Source of the DNA: Epiperipatus broadwayi
Lineage: Eukaryota > Onychophora > Udeonychophora > Euonychophora > Peripatidae
Assembly: GCA_028023455.1 (NCBI GenBank)
Contig: JAQFVV010012402.1
Coordinates: forward strand, 11,142,292 to 11,206,291
Direction: 5' to 3'
DNA: 64,000 nt
A program made the position numbers and the translations under genes. This document shows, piece by piece, positions 1 to 12,174 of the stretch (its first letter is position 1; the number at the start of each line of letters is the position of its first letter). The notes under the pieces are model-generated. The model ran no database searches, had not been told where the DNA came from, and saw only the letters and a list, made by a program, of their open reading frames with translations.

Positions 1-1360
1 AACTAAATTCTTTATTAATAGTGTTATTTGATGTATTTTTTTTCTTATTTATGTAAAATCATTTCCATTTATTTATTTTTTGTTCTTTAAGTTTTTATCA
101 TGATTTTTTGTTTTTCGTTAAATTAATTATATAAATGTTAAACTTAAGTCGGGCGTGAATGGCTGTATAGATTTGTAAAGTTATATTAGGGGAGGGTAAT
201 CTTAGGTTATTTGTGTCGTTGTTAAATTGGGTCAATGGATTGGATATATTGATGGAGCTAATAGATGTAGTCGGAGATTCACTACTGGCAGAATCACTTC
301 ATACACCGCACTCTCCCGTTTTGCCTATGGAAAGAATTATAAGACGCAGAGTGCAGTTCCTTTCTATGGAGTTTTTTTTTATTGCTCTTCTTGTCAGATA
401 GATGTCATATTCCTATTTGACGAGAGGCAATTTCTTCTCTTAACTTTTTGGTGCTGCCGTATTTCATATTACATTGAATACTTCGATGTATCAGATGGAT
501 TGGCACCAGTTTGGCTGCGATTTTTAGCCTAAGGTTAAATAGGGATAGAATGTTTATTTTCAAAAGCAAATTTATGTATTCTATTCATACTTGACACTAA
601 ATAAAAATGCATTAAATTTAAGTTGTTTATAGACGTTTGCATGGATTCGTTATCGGTTAATTATGTTTTGGATTTCATATTTGATCAAAATATATAGACA
701 TTCAATAAATAATGATACCTTACTGGTGAATATCTAAAATGTATTTATTCGGATGTCTTTTGAGTTATTGGTGACAATGCAAGTATCTTATGGTGAATAC
801 TATTGGGTTACGTATAAATTTCCCTCCGCAATTATCAGTAATCAATAATTTTGTATTTTGATCATTTATGTTTATTTTGAAATGTTTTTGACCGTGAAAT
901 CTATGTAACCAATCTATATTCAACATTATAAACAAGCTTTCATAAATTTATCTGTGCGAACTTAATTAAAATGTAAAATTAGAATATAATAGTAATTAAA
1001 TGTAAATTAAAGTCAAAAATCAAAGTTAAAAATGTAGGTTAAATTTTGAAATGTAAAACTAATACTAAAATAATTTTAAATCTTATATATATGTGAAATA
1101 AATAAATGTTTGTGTGTTAATTACTGGCAGTGGCTTATTTTATTCTTTTTTTTATATATACTCTCATATTATATTTTTAAATCTCTGCTATTCCACTGAG
1201 CTAGTGACATGGGCTAATGACCGAAATCAAAATTTAAAAAAAAAAAAAAATTTTTTTTGACTTACGTATCTGTCTACTTTATAAATTTTTCTAGGTTCAA
1301 ATGCCTAGATGGCGCCCTGTAGTGCAGTTTAAGTAAGTCTACATTCTCTGGATCGTTACA
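1..1360 (+). mobile_element. LTR-type repeat, 3' part (cut by window edge)
   Basis: This stretch is the reverse complement of 60,019-61,300. Shared blocks include the ggggagggtaatcttaggtt segment near 190, which appears inverted near 60,860, and the AGGTTCAAATGCCTAGATGG segment near 1,292, which appears inverted near 60,085. The right border ends in CGTTACA at 1,360 and is followed directly by a primer-binding-like TTGGCACCC, so the sense strand is plus and this is the 3' part of an LTR. Only about two-thirds of a 2.1-kb LTR is inside the window. The two small open frames between 213 and 532 lie in this repeat and show no protein family I recognise. LTR identity is inferred from the TG...CA ends, the repetition and the PBS-like site; no gag or pol is visible. 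Confidence 0.6.
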
Positions 1361-1361
1361 A

Positions 1362-1375
1362 TTGGCACCCAATGT
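1362..1375 (+). promoter_or_regulatory. Primer-binding-site-like sequence
   Basis: TTGGCACCCAATG follows the ...CGTTACA repeat end after one spacer base. Retroviral-type LTR elements place an 18-nt site complementary to a tRNA 3' end here, usually starting TGG. The same junction recurs at 62,661-62,674 on the minus strand with one extra base. The tRNA cannot be assigned; GGGYGCCA resembles the lysine tRNA acceptor end with one change. Confidence 0.45.
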
Positions 1376-2221
1376 CTATACCCAACCTAAATTTCATCAT
1401 TTAAAATTTAAACAATAAATAATTTATACAATAAGAAAAAAAAATGGAAATGATTTTTATCAATCGGAAAACATATAAAATTAAACATTATTAATTTGAT
1501 TTTAAACTTAAAAAGGTCAGATAGAAGTTCTTAATTATTTTTAAATTTAGAGTTCATGTCAATATAGCTTACGGTAGAAGAGTCCAGGTTTCTGCTTTTA
1601 ATTCCTGCGATGCCTCCATGGGAAGATAATGTTCTGGAGATGGCAATAGCTGGTTCAAGGTATCACAGTCTTTTCATTTTTTTTAAATAGAGAGTGTGGT
1701 ATGTGTGTCCTACCACATCTCTCAAACACAAAATGCTGGAACTGTCTGAAAAAACTGTGTTTCCCTTTTTATATTATCCACACGGATTCAATCAACAAAA
1801 CATCACTAATCCATCACTTTTATTAGGGTCCGAGCCAAGGCTTAGTGCTTCCATTGGTCAAGCTAATTTCTCCTTATTTTCTTATCTATCTTTCATCAGA
1901 TCATTTTAATTATACAAGAGCCCAAGGCTAGCTTGCTTTTCAAACAATTTATAAACAATCATTTCCATTTACAGATTACAAGAATTAATTAATACTTGTT
2001 TTTATTTTTAAATCTTGTACTTTTTTTTTATAAAAAAGTACGTTCAAATACTTATTTATTTGTTTTTTTTTAAAAAAAATATTTTTAAAGTTTGGCATCT
2101 GTGCGAATGTATATACGTTTAACAAACATTTTAATTTTAGCGTTTAGTTTTTTACTTTTATTTGCGAACTTATAAGTTTTTATTTTAAATTAATGTAACG
2201 ACATATTTATATATCATTACA
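1376..2221 (-). mobile_element. Inverted 5' half of the same LTR family
   Basis: This block runs parallel to 61,246-62,142. Shared landmarks are a run aatggaaatgattttt, the tagcttacggtagaagagtcc block near 1,566, the tcctaccacatctctcaaa block near 1,707, and the terminal palindrome-like ATGTAACGACATATTTATATATCATTACA at 2,193-2,221. It is therefore opposite in orientation to 1-1,360. The junction falls within a few bases of the PBS-like site, which gives a head-to-inverted-half arrangement. It could be a nested insertion, a rearrangement, or an element class with inverted terminal copies. The open frame at 1,694-1,909 is inside the repeat and is not a gene. Confidence 0.6.
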
Positions 2222-2599
2222 ATATATATATACATATATATATGCACACTCTACTTATAAAAAAGAATCTATATTATATAAATATTGCATGTTCAAAAAT
2301 ACTGTGCATTTGTAGTTCAATAAACAATATATATTTTATTCTACTCAAAGTTTGTCAACAGAAATGTGAAGTATTATATGTGATGTATTATATGTAAATG
2401 GGGCTTGAAGCAAACTATTGCAGAAATAATACTTTCATTATAATTATTTATATATATGACCTTTATAGTTATAATGCTATATATATTTTTGTAAATTAAA
2501 ATTTTACAAAATTAAGAAATCTATGTTTTAATATTAAAATTCATCTTCAAGTAAATTAATTACTATGAAGTGTATATATTATGGTTAAATTAATAAATC

Positions 2600-2785
2600 C
2601 AGTTATTATTAATAATTACCAGTTATTATTAATAATTACTGGGTATTTTGGTGAAAGTGATAAAAAAATATGTAAAAACCACATTGACTGGGTAATTATT
2701 AATAATTACCAGGGTTATTTGGTCAAAGTGATAAATAGTACATATAAATCACATTGAGCAAGTAATTATTAATCATTACCAGTAG
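2600..2785. repeat. Tandem repeat, ~70-bp unit, about 2.6 copies
   Basis: The unit has an AT palindrome (TAATTATTAATAATTACC) followed by GGTTATTTGGT, AAAGTGATAAA and CACATTGA. The palindrome recurs at about 2,631, 2,701 and 2,771, a 70-bp period. Traces of the same motif occur again near 3,780-3,850 (TTATTAATAATAACTAG). No coding function is seen. The stretch 2,222-2,600 before it is AT-rich with TA runs and nothing else recognised. Confidence 0.75.
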
Positions 2786-3030
2786 AAGTCTGGTAAATGT
2801 AAAAAATATATAATGTATAATATTTGTTATTTATTAATTTTAATATTTAGTGATTTTTTTAATTTTTTTGTTGCATCATTTATCAAATTATGATAAAATT
2901 CTACAAATAAGAAATACAAAACAAATAGGGGAATTTTAATTAGATAAAAGGTTAACATTTTTATAAAGATTTCATTACAGAGCAACATTTTCTACAATAA
3001 TGTTCTTATACTTGTTTTAAGATTTTTTAT

Positions 3031-3209
3031 CATCCTGTTTCACTTGGCATGACCAATTGCAATATGGATGTCACAATATTTTGCCTTAAACTCTTTCATC
3101 ATCCTATTTTACCCAGCATGACAATTGCAATATAGATGTCACAATACTTTGCCTTAAGCTCTTTCATCATTCTATTTTATCCAGCATGACCAATTGCAAT
3201 ATAGATATC
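3031..3209. repeat. Tandem repeat, ~69-bp unit, about 2.6 copies
   Basis: The unit reads CATCCTGTTTCAC...GGCATGACCAATTGCAATATGGATGTCACAATATTTTGCCTTAA...CTCTTT. Copies start at about 3,031, 3,100 and 3,168, and the third is cut off after ATCATGAATT. The sequence differs from the 70-bp repeat just upstream although the period is almost the same. Confidence 0.8.
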
Positions 3210-4186
3210 ATGAATTAATTGAAAATTATCTTCCAAAAAAGTGTAAATTATATATAATTTATTCATTTTCATTTTAGTGGTACGATGAGTTTTTCAACCC
3301 CTTCCAATTTTTACAATATTACATCACTGATAAACTTTGATATTCTTCAGATTATTTGAATGGAAAACCTCTCTTTGTTTCCTTTAACTTTTAGCACAAA
3401 TGAATAATACTTTTCTCTTATAAATAATTGATGGTTTTTGGTTTCTTTTTCAATTACAGATTATTCATTTGATCACTGAATTGTTTCTTCATTATGTCTA
3501 AACCCTCTATGCTTACAGGTAATGTAAAATTAATGAAAATGTAAAAACAATATGCCAGTCACACTAATAATAGACTTAAATAAAAAACAATCTCTTCCAA
3601 TAATGTAGTAATCAGATCTAAGTGAATGATTAGCCAAAATACAACAATGATATAACTCCTTCTTCCATCTGGAATATGGAGAAGCTTTCAACCTAATATA
3701 TTAAAATGTATTACATTTATCTAATGATATTGGAATAGAATACATTCTATCATTGGTTCATGTGATAAATTTCTTTAAAATATTCACTTTGACTGTCTTA
3801 TTTGGTTATTATTAATAATAACTAGTACTTATTAATATTAACCAATTAATCACTTCAGCCATAACATACATAATTTAATATAATAATTCAATATATTTTA
3901 TTTTTAATACATTAATTAAAGTTAAACAGAAAATGTTACAGCTTTCCTGAACATCAGAATTGAGTGTAAAAAACTGCATGAATTTACATGGGTAAATAAT
4001 TAATATGATAACAGAGTTAGTAATATCAATATTTAAGGTAATAATAAAATATGTGTCTGTTAAAATTAAAACTTTCAAATTTCTACAAAAAGGTAGATTT
4101 TTAAATTAGTTTGGTTTGCTTTATTAAATATTTCTGAACTTATTTTATTAATAAAAAAGTTGAGTTATTTATTTCAATAATTTGCA
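3210..4186. other. No recognised feature
   Basis: AT-rich sequence with short repeats. The minus-strand open frame at 3,875-4,078 is low in complexity and matches no family I know. A weak copy of the AATAATAACTAG motif lies near 3,810-3,850. Confidence 0.5.
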
Positions 4187-4212
4187 TGATGATGATGATG
4201 ATAATGATGATG

Positions 4213-4306
<94 letters not shown>

Positions 4307-4317
4307 CAACAACAACA
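4187..4317. repeat. Compound trinucleotide microsatellite (ATG)n(AAT)n(AAC)n
   Basis: A few ATG units with AAT interruptions lead into a long pure AAT tract and a short AAC tract ending at about 4,317. It abuts the 5' end of a truncated LINE. Predicted proteins of poly-Ile, poly-Tyr or poly-Met across it are artefacts. Confidence 0.95.
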
Positions 4318-5240
4318 GATAGACCACCTCCAAAAGGTTCTTTTTTCACTAACATTATATACCAATGCAAAACCTCAGACAAGATTCCAGAACAGTATTT
4401 ACATAAGTATTCATATTCATACTGGAATATTTATGGTTTAATAAACAGAGAAGCAGATACTAATGTTATACAACCTATGCTAGGAATTAACAACAAGAGA
4501 CTACTCAAGGAATATAAAAAATGGGCTCTAAAGCCCAAACACTTTGATTTTATCTTAAAAATCAATCTCATTGCCTTGCCAACAACCCACTTTCTTTATC
4601 ATAAAGAATGTACATATCTATTGACCCCTTCTGTGGACTCTGCCATAGAGCAGAAGAGATGCTGGACCACTTTATTTATCAATGTGTAGCACTTAACCAA
4701 ACACGAGAAATGATGTGTAACAACTACAGAAAAACGGGTACAATCATTAATCACATAATGGCTGCTTTTCAGGGAAGATCAATACCTAGCATTAGGGCAG
4801 CCACATTTGTTCTATGTGCATACTGGTGCACCCGATGTACTTTCTTAATTGGCAGTAACACCAGATGACACCCAGCTACATTTAGCAACAAACTGCTACA
4901 CATTCGAAAGAGAGATAAAATAATAACCAACCCCCACTTATATGCAGCAACATGGTCATTGTTAAGGCAACCATCAATGCTGTGAATGCTGCAAAGAAAA
5001 CTATCATACAACTAAAATTCAAAGTGACATGCGGACAAAGCTAAATAAAGCTCATCAAACTTTAGAACTCTGATTATTTTTGTTTTTTATTCTTTATATT
5101 GTTATAGTCCATTAACCATAAAGTGTAACCACTAAATTCATTTATATATGTTTACCCTGATATTACTCATTGTATGCTAAGTTTGAAATTTTCTAGATGT
5201 AAACTTGTATAAACCATTGAGATCAATAAAATCTTTATTG
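4318..5240 (+). pseudogene. 5'-truncated LINE ORF2 3' end (zf-RVT region)
   Basis: The reading frame starts TDRPPP after the microsatellite, then has a WALKPKHFDFILKINLIALPT segment matching NLEPKYLDFLLKLNLNALPT in the LINE at 35 kb. A frame change near 4,610 leads to DPFCGLCHRAEEMLDHFIYQC, the CxxC...H...C zinc ribbon (zf-RVT) that closes ORF2 of many APE-type non-LTR retrotransposons. Stops follow, then an untranslated tail to about 5,240 that runs into another trinucleotide microsatellite. Endonuclease and most of the RT are missing, as expected from 5' truncation during target-primed reverse transcription. It belongs to the same clade as the elements at 10.4, 34.7-38.8 and 41.6-46.3 kb. 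It is dead. Confidence 0.8.
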
Positions 5241-5245
5241 AAACA

Positions 5246-5316
5246 TCATCATCATCCTCATAATAATAATAATATTAATGATAATGATGATAATGATGAT
5301 AATGATGATGATGAAG
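5246..5316. repeat. Interrupted (CAT)n/(AAT)n/(ATG)n microsatellite
   Basis: Short CAT, AAT and ATG runs lie at the 3' end of the truncated LINE. They may descend from a simple-repeat LINE tail. The small open frame across it is not a gene. Confidence 0.8.
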
Positions 5317-5396
5317 AATTGTTACTGATTTTAATTCACATATATATTTTTAAATGTGCACACATGAGTATTTTACTATGTGTATATTATAATAAC

Positions 5397-5534
5397 AAAT
5401 ATTATTTACTAAGGCAATAAACCTCAAGAATGTACGTTTGAAAATGCGAAGATAGGGACCTCTACAGGTCTTAACCATCTTGCATTTTCAAGCATACATT
5501 CTTGAGGGTTACTGCCTTAGTAAATATTATTTAC
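5397..5534. mobile_element. 112-bp hairpin insertion with 13-bp target-site duplication
   Basis: AAATATTATTTAC occurs exactly at 5,397-5,409 and 5,522-5,534. The 112 bp between them fold into one hairpin: a left arm starting TAAGGCAATAAACCTCAAG pairs with a right arm ending CTTGAGGGTTACTGCCTTAG. There are a few mismatches and a loop of under ten bases near GACCTCTACAGGTC. There is no coding capacity, poly(A) or tRNA-like box. It is the smallest and most symmetrical of the palindromic insertions in this window, and it has no right-side tail. Confidence 0.8.
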
Positions 5535-6213
5535 GTAATCAATGTGCGTTAAATAAATTTATAATAACATATATTGCAATTATTTTACTTTTGCCTTTAA
5601 TCTTTCAGATTTTAATATCAAAAAGATTAGGTGCATAACTCCAGTATATCTATTACCCAAAATGTATTTAAAGTGGAAATATATTTAAAAATAATATTTG
5701 GAATATCAATTTTTTTATTTTAAAAATAATACAACTCCTTCCATATTTAATACATTTACAAAATTAAGTTGTATTTTAGCTAGATCATCAACTTATGAGC
5801 TTTGTTTATAAACAAAATATAAAATATTATTGTAATAATAAATAAATAATTATAATTTCTAAATATCTGTAATTGTAAAATGGTTTTTAAATTATATAAC
5901 AACAGAGCCTAAAGATAGAATGGTAACATTCTATGTTTTCATTGGTTTTTGACATTGCATAAGTCAGTGGGAGGTAGTTACTTCAACTTTACAATTATAA
6001 AACATTATTACAAATATAATTCATATCAACAATTTAAATATTAGAAGTTTATTTTAAAATAAAACTAAGAAAAGTGTTTTTCTGTTTTTACAACATATAT
6101 ATTGAATTTACAGTACTTAAAAACAATTTTAGATTTGTTTGTAATTTTATTAGCCAACAAGGATGAAAGGTATAAAAGAAAACATTCTTCTGAAGAAGTG
6201 TTAGTTCCTTTGT
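5535..6213. other. No recognised feature
   Basis: AT-rich sequence with no repeat, domain or RNA gene that I can support. Confidence 0.5.
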
Positions 6214-6488
6214 AAAATGAAACTATGTAACTAAAGGGATTTGAACTCGGGATTTTTCAATTTATTCATCCTCCACTTCATCTCAAGCAACAGATACACA
6301 TGGCCACACACATGCGAAAAAATACTTGATCGCCAATATATGTACTTTGCGCAGAACTCGTTGCTTGAAATGGAGTGGATAATGAGTAGACTAAACAATC
6401 CTGAGTTCAAATCCCTTTACTTACATATATAAGAAGCATTCAGTATAAACAGGTTACATACTGCCTTAAAATTACAAAATGAAACTAT
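6214..6488. mobile_element. Palindromic insertion, family B (short form), 13-bp TSD
   Basis: AAAATGAAACTAT occurs exactly at 6,214-6,226 and 6,476-6,488. Between them, a left arm starting GGGATTTGAACTCGGGATTT pairs over about 56 bp with a right arm ending TGAGTTCAAATCCC. A ~90-bp loop holds CACACACATG and GATCGCCAATATATGTA, which are shared with the element at 31.6 kb. The right arm reads like a tRNA 3' part: an AGTGG-type box A near 6,371 and GAGTTCAAATCCC as box B at about 6,403-6,415. A ~55-bp tail (ACATATATAAGAAGCATTC...) follows the right arm only. The open frame 6,241-6,432 is incidental. Confidence 0.75.
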
Positions 6489-9400
6489 ATGTTATATATA
6501 CATATATTTATCCCGTAGTGTATTTAATAATGTTTTTTAAAATTTTCATTTTGTGGCATAAAAATTAATACTATTGTCATATTTTTAATCCAAAGCAGAA
6601 TCCATAGTTTATTTTTCAGCTAATTTTCTAATATATACTTTGACTTTGATAATTACGATAAAAAATTAAGAGATTGTAGAGACTTAGAAATTCATTATAC
6701 TTAAATTATCTTCTCCTTCGAGAAGATATTTAAATTCATTTTCTTCCCATAAAAAAAATATTATTAACTTTACTTTAAACAAAATCAAACTTAAAATTTA
6801 CATTTTTCTTTTTAAAAATATTGCAGTAATTATCTTTTTCTTCCTGGCACTCTTTTAAACAACAAATTCTCTTATAATGTTACATTTAAAAACATAAATA
6901 AAAATCACAATTATTTACAAAAATAGATAAGATAAAAATCAAAAATTTAAAATATTTAATCATTTTTCACCTTTTCTGTTTTAAAAAACAAAATATTTAA
7001 TTTTGCATTTATTCTAAGAACTTTTAGTAGAGTTTCTTAACAGAATATTGTGTTGCAGCTGCTGCTATAGCTTTATGAGGCATTTTTCTGACCTTGTTTT
7101 TTAACAGATATTATGGTCATTTTGTATTAAAAATTTGAATTAAAGTATTCTGTGGACTACTGACATCTTCAGACTTTTTTGAAATTAATAAATCAATGAG
7201 AGCAATCTACCAAATATAAGATGACAAGATCTCAACAAAAGTAGAGATTGCTGATTGGTTGACTTTTTATATACAAATATTAAAAACCTCTCAATATGTT
7301 CTTCTGAACAATAAGAAGGGAAACTTGCATAATTTCATAGTGTATTTAATTATTTGTAATAATTTTACAAAATATTTTCATTATAATTATTAAAAATAAA
7401 ATATATTTATATTTCCACTTAGATTTTTAAAAAATATAATTCACTTTTTCCAATGCAAGTTAAGAGCTTGAGGTAACATTATATCAGAAACATATAGTTG
7501 TGACATTCTGTCAAACAGTGATGATTCTGAATTTTTGTGATAATTTAATAAATATAAATGCAATTTTCAATTTTAAGCAAGTATTTTATAAATTTGTTAT
7601 TATTTTATAATCATATCTTCCAGTTTAAAAATTGAAATGGATTCAATGAATATTTCATTAATTTTCATTTTACAATAGTGTTAAGACAAAGAACCAGTAA
7701 ACTTAAAATCATTGCTTCTGTTACATATTTCACATTTTTATAATTTTTTCTTACATTTGAAAAATTCAAATATGATTTTTAAATTTTTTTGTTGTGAGTA
7801 AACTTAAATTCGTAACAAACCAAGCCCTATTTATTAATTCATAATATTAAATAAAGGATTTAAACACTAAAATTAAAATGTTGAATTATTAACTCAAATC
7901 TCACTAGGTATGGGTAGAGAAAAAATTATTCAGTGTGAAAGAATTAAATCTACAATTATTTAAATAATTAACATACATTATACTTTTTAAAGAAAATATA
8001 ATTTATTACATTTAAAATACTAATTTATTAAATAAATGTAATATAAATAAATAATGTAATATTATATGAAAATGCACATGTCTATACACACTTCTATCCA
8101 TTACTAATTACTTATCCTTTTTATTTAATGGAAATAACTGGGATATATGCATCCCATCTGCATGATCAAAATAAGTTATGTAATCTGTATACTTTTATTT
8201 TTTTCAAATTATACTTATGGCTGAACTTTAACCTTTAATTAATCTTATGATTTTTTTAAAAATCCTCTGACAGCTATTTGGATTAAATTTGCTCAAATTT
8301 AACTCTATTCTTTATTATATATTTAGAAATTTCAAACTATTTATTAGAAATATATATTTACAAATAAAAAATTATTTAAAACTATTATTTTAGCTTTGCA
8401 AATATTGCAAAAAAATATTAAACTGATTTATATAATAAGATTAATAACAACAATAACTTTTTTTTATTGAAAGATTACTACATCCCTGATAAAAATATTA
8501 AATTAAAAAATTAGATTTGTTTCACTTCAGTTTATAAAATCTGAATAAATTATTGTTTAAATTACTTAAAGCTAACAAAATTCTATTTAAATTTAGTTGA
8601 CAAAAAATCTACTTTGGTTAATATGAAATATATTATTTTTCAGCCAATTGCAAGTTACTGCTATATATTATTGATTTTTTTTAATTGTCTCCTAAATATT
8701 TTTAAATAATAGCCAAATCTAATCACATTATTATTTAAAAAAATAAATATTGCACAAATATTTTGTAAAAATAATTTCAAATATATAAACAAACTACAAA
8801 TAACATATTTTTTTATTTTTGAAATATAAACAAATTAGTAAGTATGTCCAAAAGTTCTTATAAGTATACTTATGTGGAGAAAACAAGAAACTATTAATCG
8901 GTGATGTTGTGACATGGTTGTCATCTTGTTTCTATTAGATTTTTCTGAATTATACTAACATCTTTAGAATTTTTAAATTAAAATAAATCACTATTATTTT
9001 AATTTCAGTTTTTGAGTTGAATGCAAACTAGCTAAATAAAAGTAAGGCTAGTCATAAAAGACTGAGCTAAATGTGGGCAACCAGCAGCAGCAGCAGCACA
9101 TTTGCTCTTTCTAAAACATAGATGTCACTAAACTAATTTAATGCTTGATTTTAATCTGTCAAATCATTTTAAAATAATTAAGATAATAAATTATAAATTA
9201 TTCTCTCTTTTATTCTATACAAAACTAATTTAATCTATCATCCCTTTATTTATTTTGATGATTATTTTTTATTATATCATTAAATTAAATAATTACTTGT
9301 GCTAGCTTTCTGATTGGTTAAAAGTTTATTTTAAACACATTTCTTAATGTAAGATTGGAATATCTATATAGGTTTTGGTTTGAATCATAAACTCGGTAGT

Positions 9401-9895
9401 AACAAACTGAGAACTACAAAGTTACAGAAGAAACTTTTCCTAAAATAAAATTTAATCTCATTCCCTTTTTCATTTAACTAGTATATGGCTTTTATTTTAC
9501 ATTTAACAGAATCACATGATTAAATTTATAATCTTCACTCATTTTCACTTATTTTCTCCTCTTTTTACATAATGTTTTCTTCTCAATACACTTGCATTTT
9601 TATATTCTATATGGAACATCATTAACATGATGAAATATGAGTCCTCACGATTTTGCTATATAAGAATATAATTATTTAAACATTTTACTTTGCAATGTTT
9701 TAATTTATAAGATATAATTTTTAACTTATTAAAAATAATTACTCAGCAAACTATTACTGTTCTGAAGATACAACATATATATGCACACTTTATCTTTGTC
9801 TATTTAAAAAGATACAATTCATGATTAATATTAATACTTTTGTAGTTAATATTCATCTTTGTTTCTATTTTTATCTTCTTTACATTCTGGTAATA
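6489..9895. other. AT-rich intergenic sequence
   Basis: 3.4 kb of very AT-rich DNA. Small local features only: five CAG/AGC units near 9,082-9,098 and short A/T runs. I see no exon-like frame, tRNA or mobile-element domain. Confidence 0.5.
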
Positions 9896-9915
9896 TATAT
9901 ATATATATATAATTA

Positions 9916-11905
9916 TCCAAAACTCAACGAGATTAGTCAAGAAAATAAAATCAAAAACACAACCAAAGGTTTCACTACTACAAGCAGACTTCTCAAGTAT
10001 AAAGCACTACAAAGCAACACCATATTTATATTAAACATTTCCCACAAATCCATTTACTTCCCATCCACCCTTAATATTAAAAAAACTTTTAAATAAGTTA
10101 ATTGCTTTAGAATAATGAATTTTCAATAATAAAGATTCTTTAATTCTTTTTATTTCATTTTTCTCATAGAAGACAATGTTAGTTTCCTCAAAATTAATAG
10201 TGTGGTCTGTATCTTTTTCATGGACTTATAAAGCAGAACTAAGATATTTATTTCTAACTCTACTTTTATGTACCTTTATTCTTTCATTTAAGCTCAAGCT
10301 ACTCTGATCTATATAAATATTGTAACAAAACAAGGGCTAATATATACTACACCAATCTTCATGTTATGTCTACAAACTGGTTCCTTGAACTGTAGGAGAC
10401 AAATCAGTGAGATTGATCCATTATGCTCTAACTGCTTCAGACAAGATAAAACGTTTGAACACATCATCTACTCCTGCACTGGACTTGGGAATATTAAAAT
10501 GTTTATCTATCAGAACTCTGAAGTGAACTTCTACAAGATTATCTCAATTAAGGACTGCCTGCATTCTGGTGACATCCCAACCATCAGACTGTCAATTCTC
10601 TTGACATTCTCTGTATGGTTGGCCAGATGTAAAAAACAATTTACTTGGCCTTTTCCAGATATTGATTCTTATTTTCTACAAACTCTTCAAAAACGTAAAG
10701 ACAGAGACAGAATCTTATCTACAAAATTTTTATATGCGGAAACTTGGAAACTTTTTCAGCTTTCTAGATAAAGTCCTTGATGATCAAAATATCATGTATT
10801 AATTTATTAAGTTTTGTCCTTTTTACCATGATGTTATCAGGTAATTATTAATTATGCCTATAGTACCATTTGTAAACATATATTATTTGTTTTAATAAAG
10901 TTATTTTAGAAATAATATATACTACACCAGGAATATTCTTCCTATCAAAATTTTCCTTTCTATTATTTAATAAATTATTAAAAGTAATATCCCTTTTCCA
11001 AGCAATTTTCTTATTTCCAAACAAAATACTATTTTTACATATAATTTTATAAAAAGTCAATTTAAATGATAAAGAAATAAAATCATATTTTTCTTTATTC
11101 TTTACATCCTTACAAATATTACTATTAAATAAAATACTTTTACCAAATTTATCAGAGTAGCCAACACTCAAATAATCTTTATAAAATCACCTTTCTGAAA
11201 CAAAGCTACCCACTAGAATTATTTAATTTCTTATCCCTATAACAATAATTTCTTAAAGCAGCTACTTTATGAGATATGACTGATAGCTATCAGGTTTAAT
11301 TAGAGATCTTAATTCTTTAATTTTAACATAATGACTACATACTAAACAATTAGTCTTTACATTTTTGATCATCAAAAGATCTAAAAATTTTAACTTAACA
11401 AAAGCTAATTCCCTCCTTCTACCACATATTTTATAGAAGGATCAAAACAATTAAACTCATTTACCAATTCTTTCAATTTATCATTCTCAACTACAAACAG
11501 AACAATCATCCACATATCTAATAAATAAATTTAAATATAAACAATTTTTTTCTAATAATTTTCTTTCAAATAATTAATATAAACTGAACAAACTATAAGA
11601 GAAATAATATAACCTATTATCCACCCCTCCTTAATTTATAAAAATTATCATTATAAGTAAAATACATAAAATCCTCCAATAGTAAAAGCAAATCTTTAAT
11701 TACTTTAATTTTATTTTTTGACAAAGATCCTTGCTTAACCAACACAGACTTAAGAACATCGATACTGCTTAATCTATTAGGAGACTGATACATATTCTCA
11801 ATATCTAAACTACCAAATACCCAATTACTTTCCATTTTAAAATTGCTAATCTTATCAAAAGCCTCAATAAAAGAAGAAACTGTAATGACCAAAATCAACA
11901 AATTG
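9916..11905 (-). pseudogene. Penelope-like element, RT and GIY-YIG remnant
   Basis: Read on the minus strand from 11,901: a segment SLDIENMYQSPNRL...FMYFTYNDNFYKLRRGG matches the Penelope-like RT region before the catalytic box. Then comes RYVDDC at 11,502-11,516, the Asp-Asp catalytic motif. A segment LVNEFNCFDPSIKYV then LKFLDLLMIKN follows after a frame change. Next is DRKNIPGVVYI near 10,930, the start of a GIY-YIG endonuclease, which resumes after a LINE insertion with YIDQSSLSLNERIKVHKSRV at about 10,250-10,320. The element is broken by stops and frameshifts and by the 10,355-10,912 insertion. It ends in a (TA)n run near 9,896-9,912. The GIY-YIG plus YVDD combination is specific to Penelope-like elements. 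The reading frames here are decayed, not functional. Confidence 0.85.
10338..10929 (+). mobile_element. LINE 3' fragment inserted into the Penelope-like element, 17-bp TSD
   Basis: TAATATATACTACACCA occurs exactly at 10,338-10,354 and 10,913-10,929. Removing one copy and the insert rejoins the GIY-YIG domain of the host element. The insert has a plus-strand frame (10,361-10,771) with LQTGSLNCRRQ...DPLCSNCFRQDKTFEHIIYSC, the zf-RVT zinc ribbon of the same LINE clade as 35 kb. After the stop comes ~140 bp of 3' UTR ending TTTTAATAAAGTTATTTTAG, with no long poly(A). It is a clean 5'-truncated insertion and proves LINE activity after the Penelope-like copy had arrived. Confidence 0.9.
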
Positions 11906-12174
11906 TCTTCTTAAAAAATTGTATGTAAGAATAATATTTTGTGTGGAAATAAAAGAATTGTTTGGAAAAGGCTAGCAATATGCATTGTTTTAAAGTTGTT
12001 ATAGATATAGTTAAACTATATTTGTAACAGAAAACTTTGATTTTTATAAATTTTTAATTTTCTTCTTTTTTTCTACCTTTTTTTGTTCTTTCTTGATTTT
12101 CTTTCTTTTTATCTTACTTTCATCTGTAAAGTACATGTGCAGTGATTTTAGCCATTCATTAGTATTATAATTTA

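Noticed and set aside
213-532. Two overlapping open frames that look like a small gene
   Set aside because: They lie inside a repeat present at 60.7 kb and 63.3 kb, where the frame is not conserved.
3031-3209. CRISPR-like array
   Set aside because: Only about 2.6 contiguous 69-bp units without spacers. It is a eukaryotic tandem repeat.
4140-4382. Open frames of poly-Ile, poly-Tyr and poly-Met across the AAT tract
   Set aside because: They arise only from the microsatellite. The same applies at 48,718-49,161 and 54,717-54,989.
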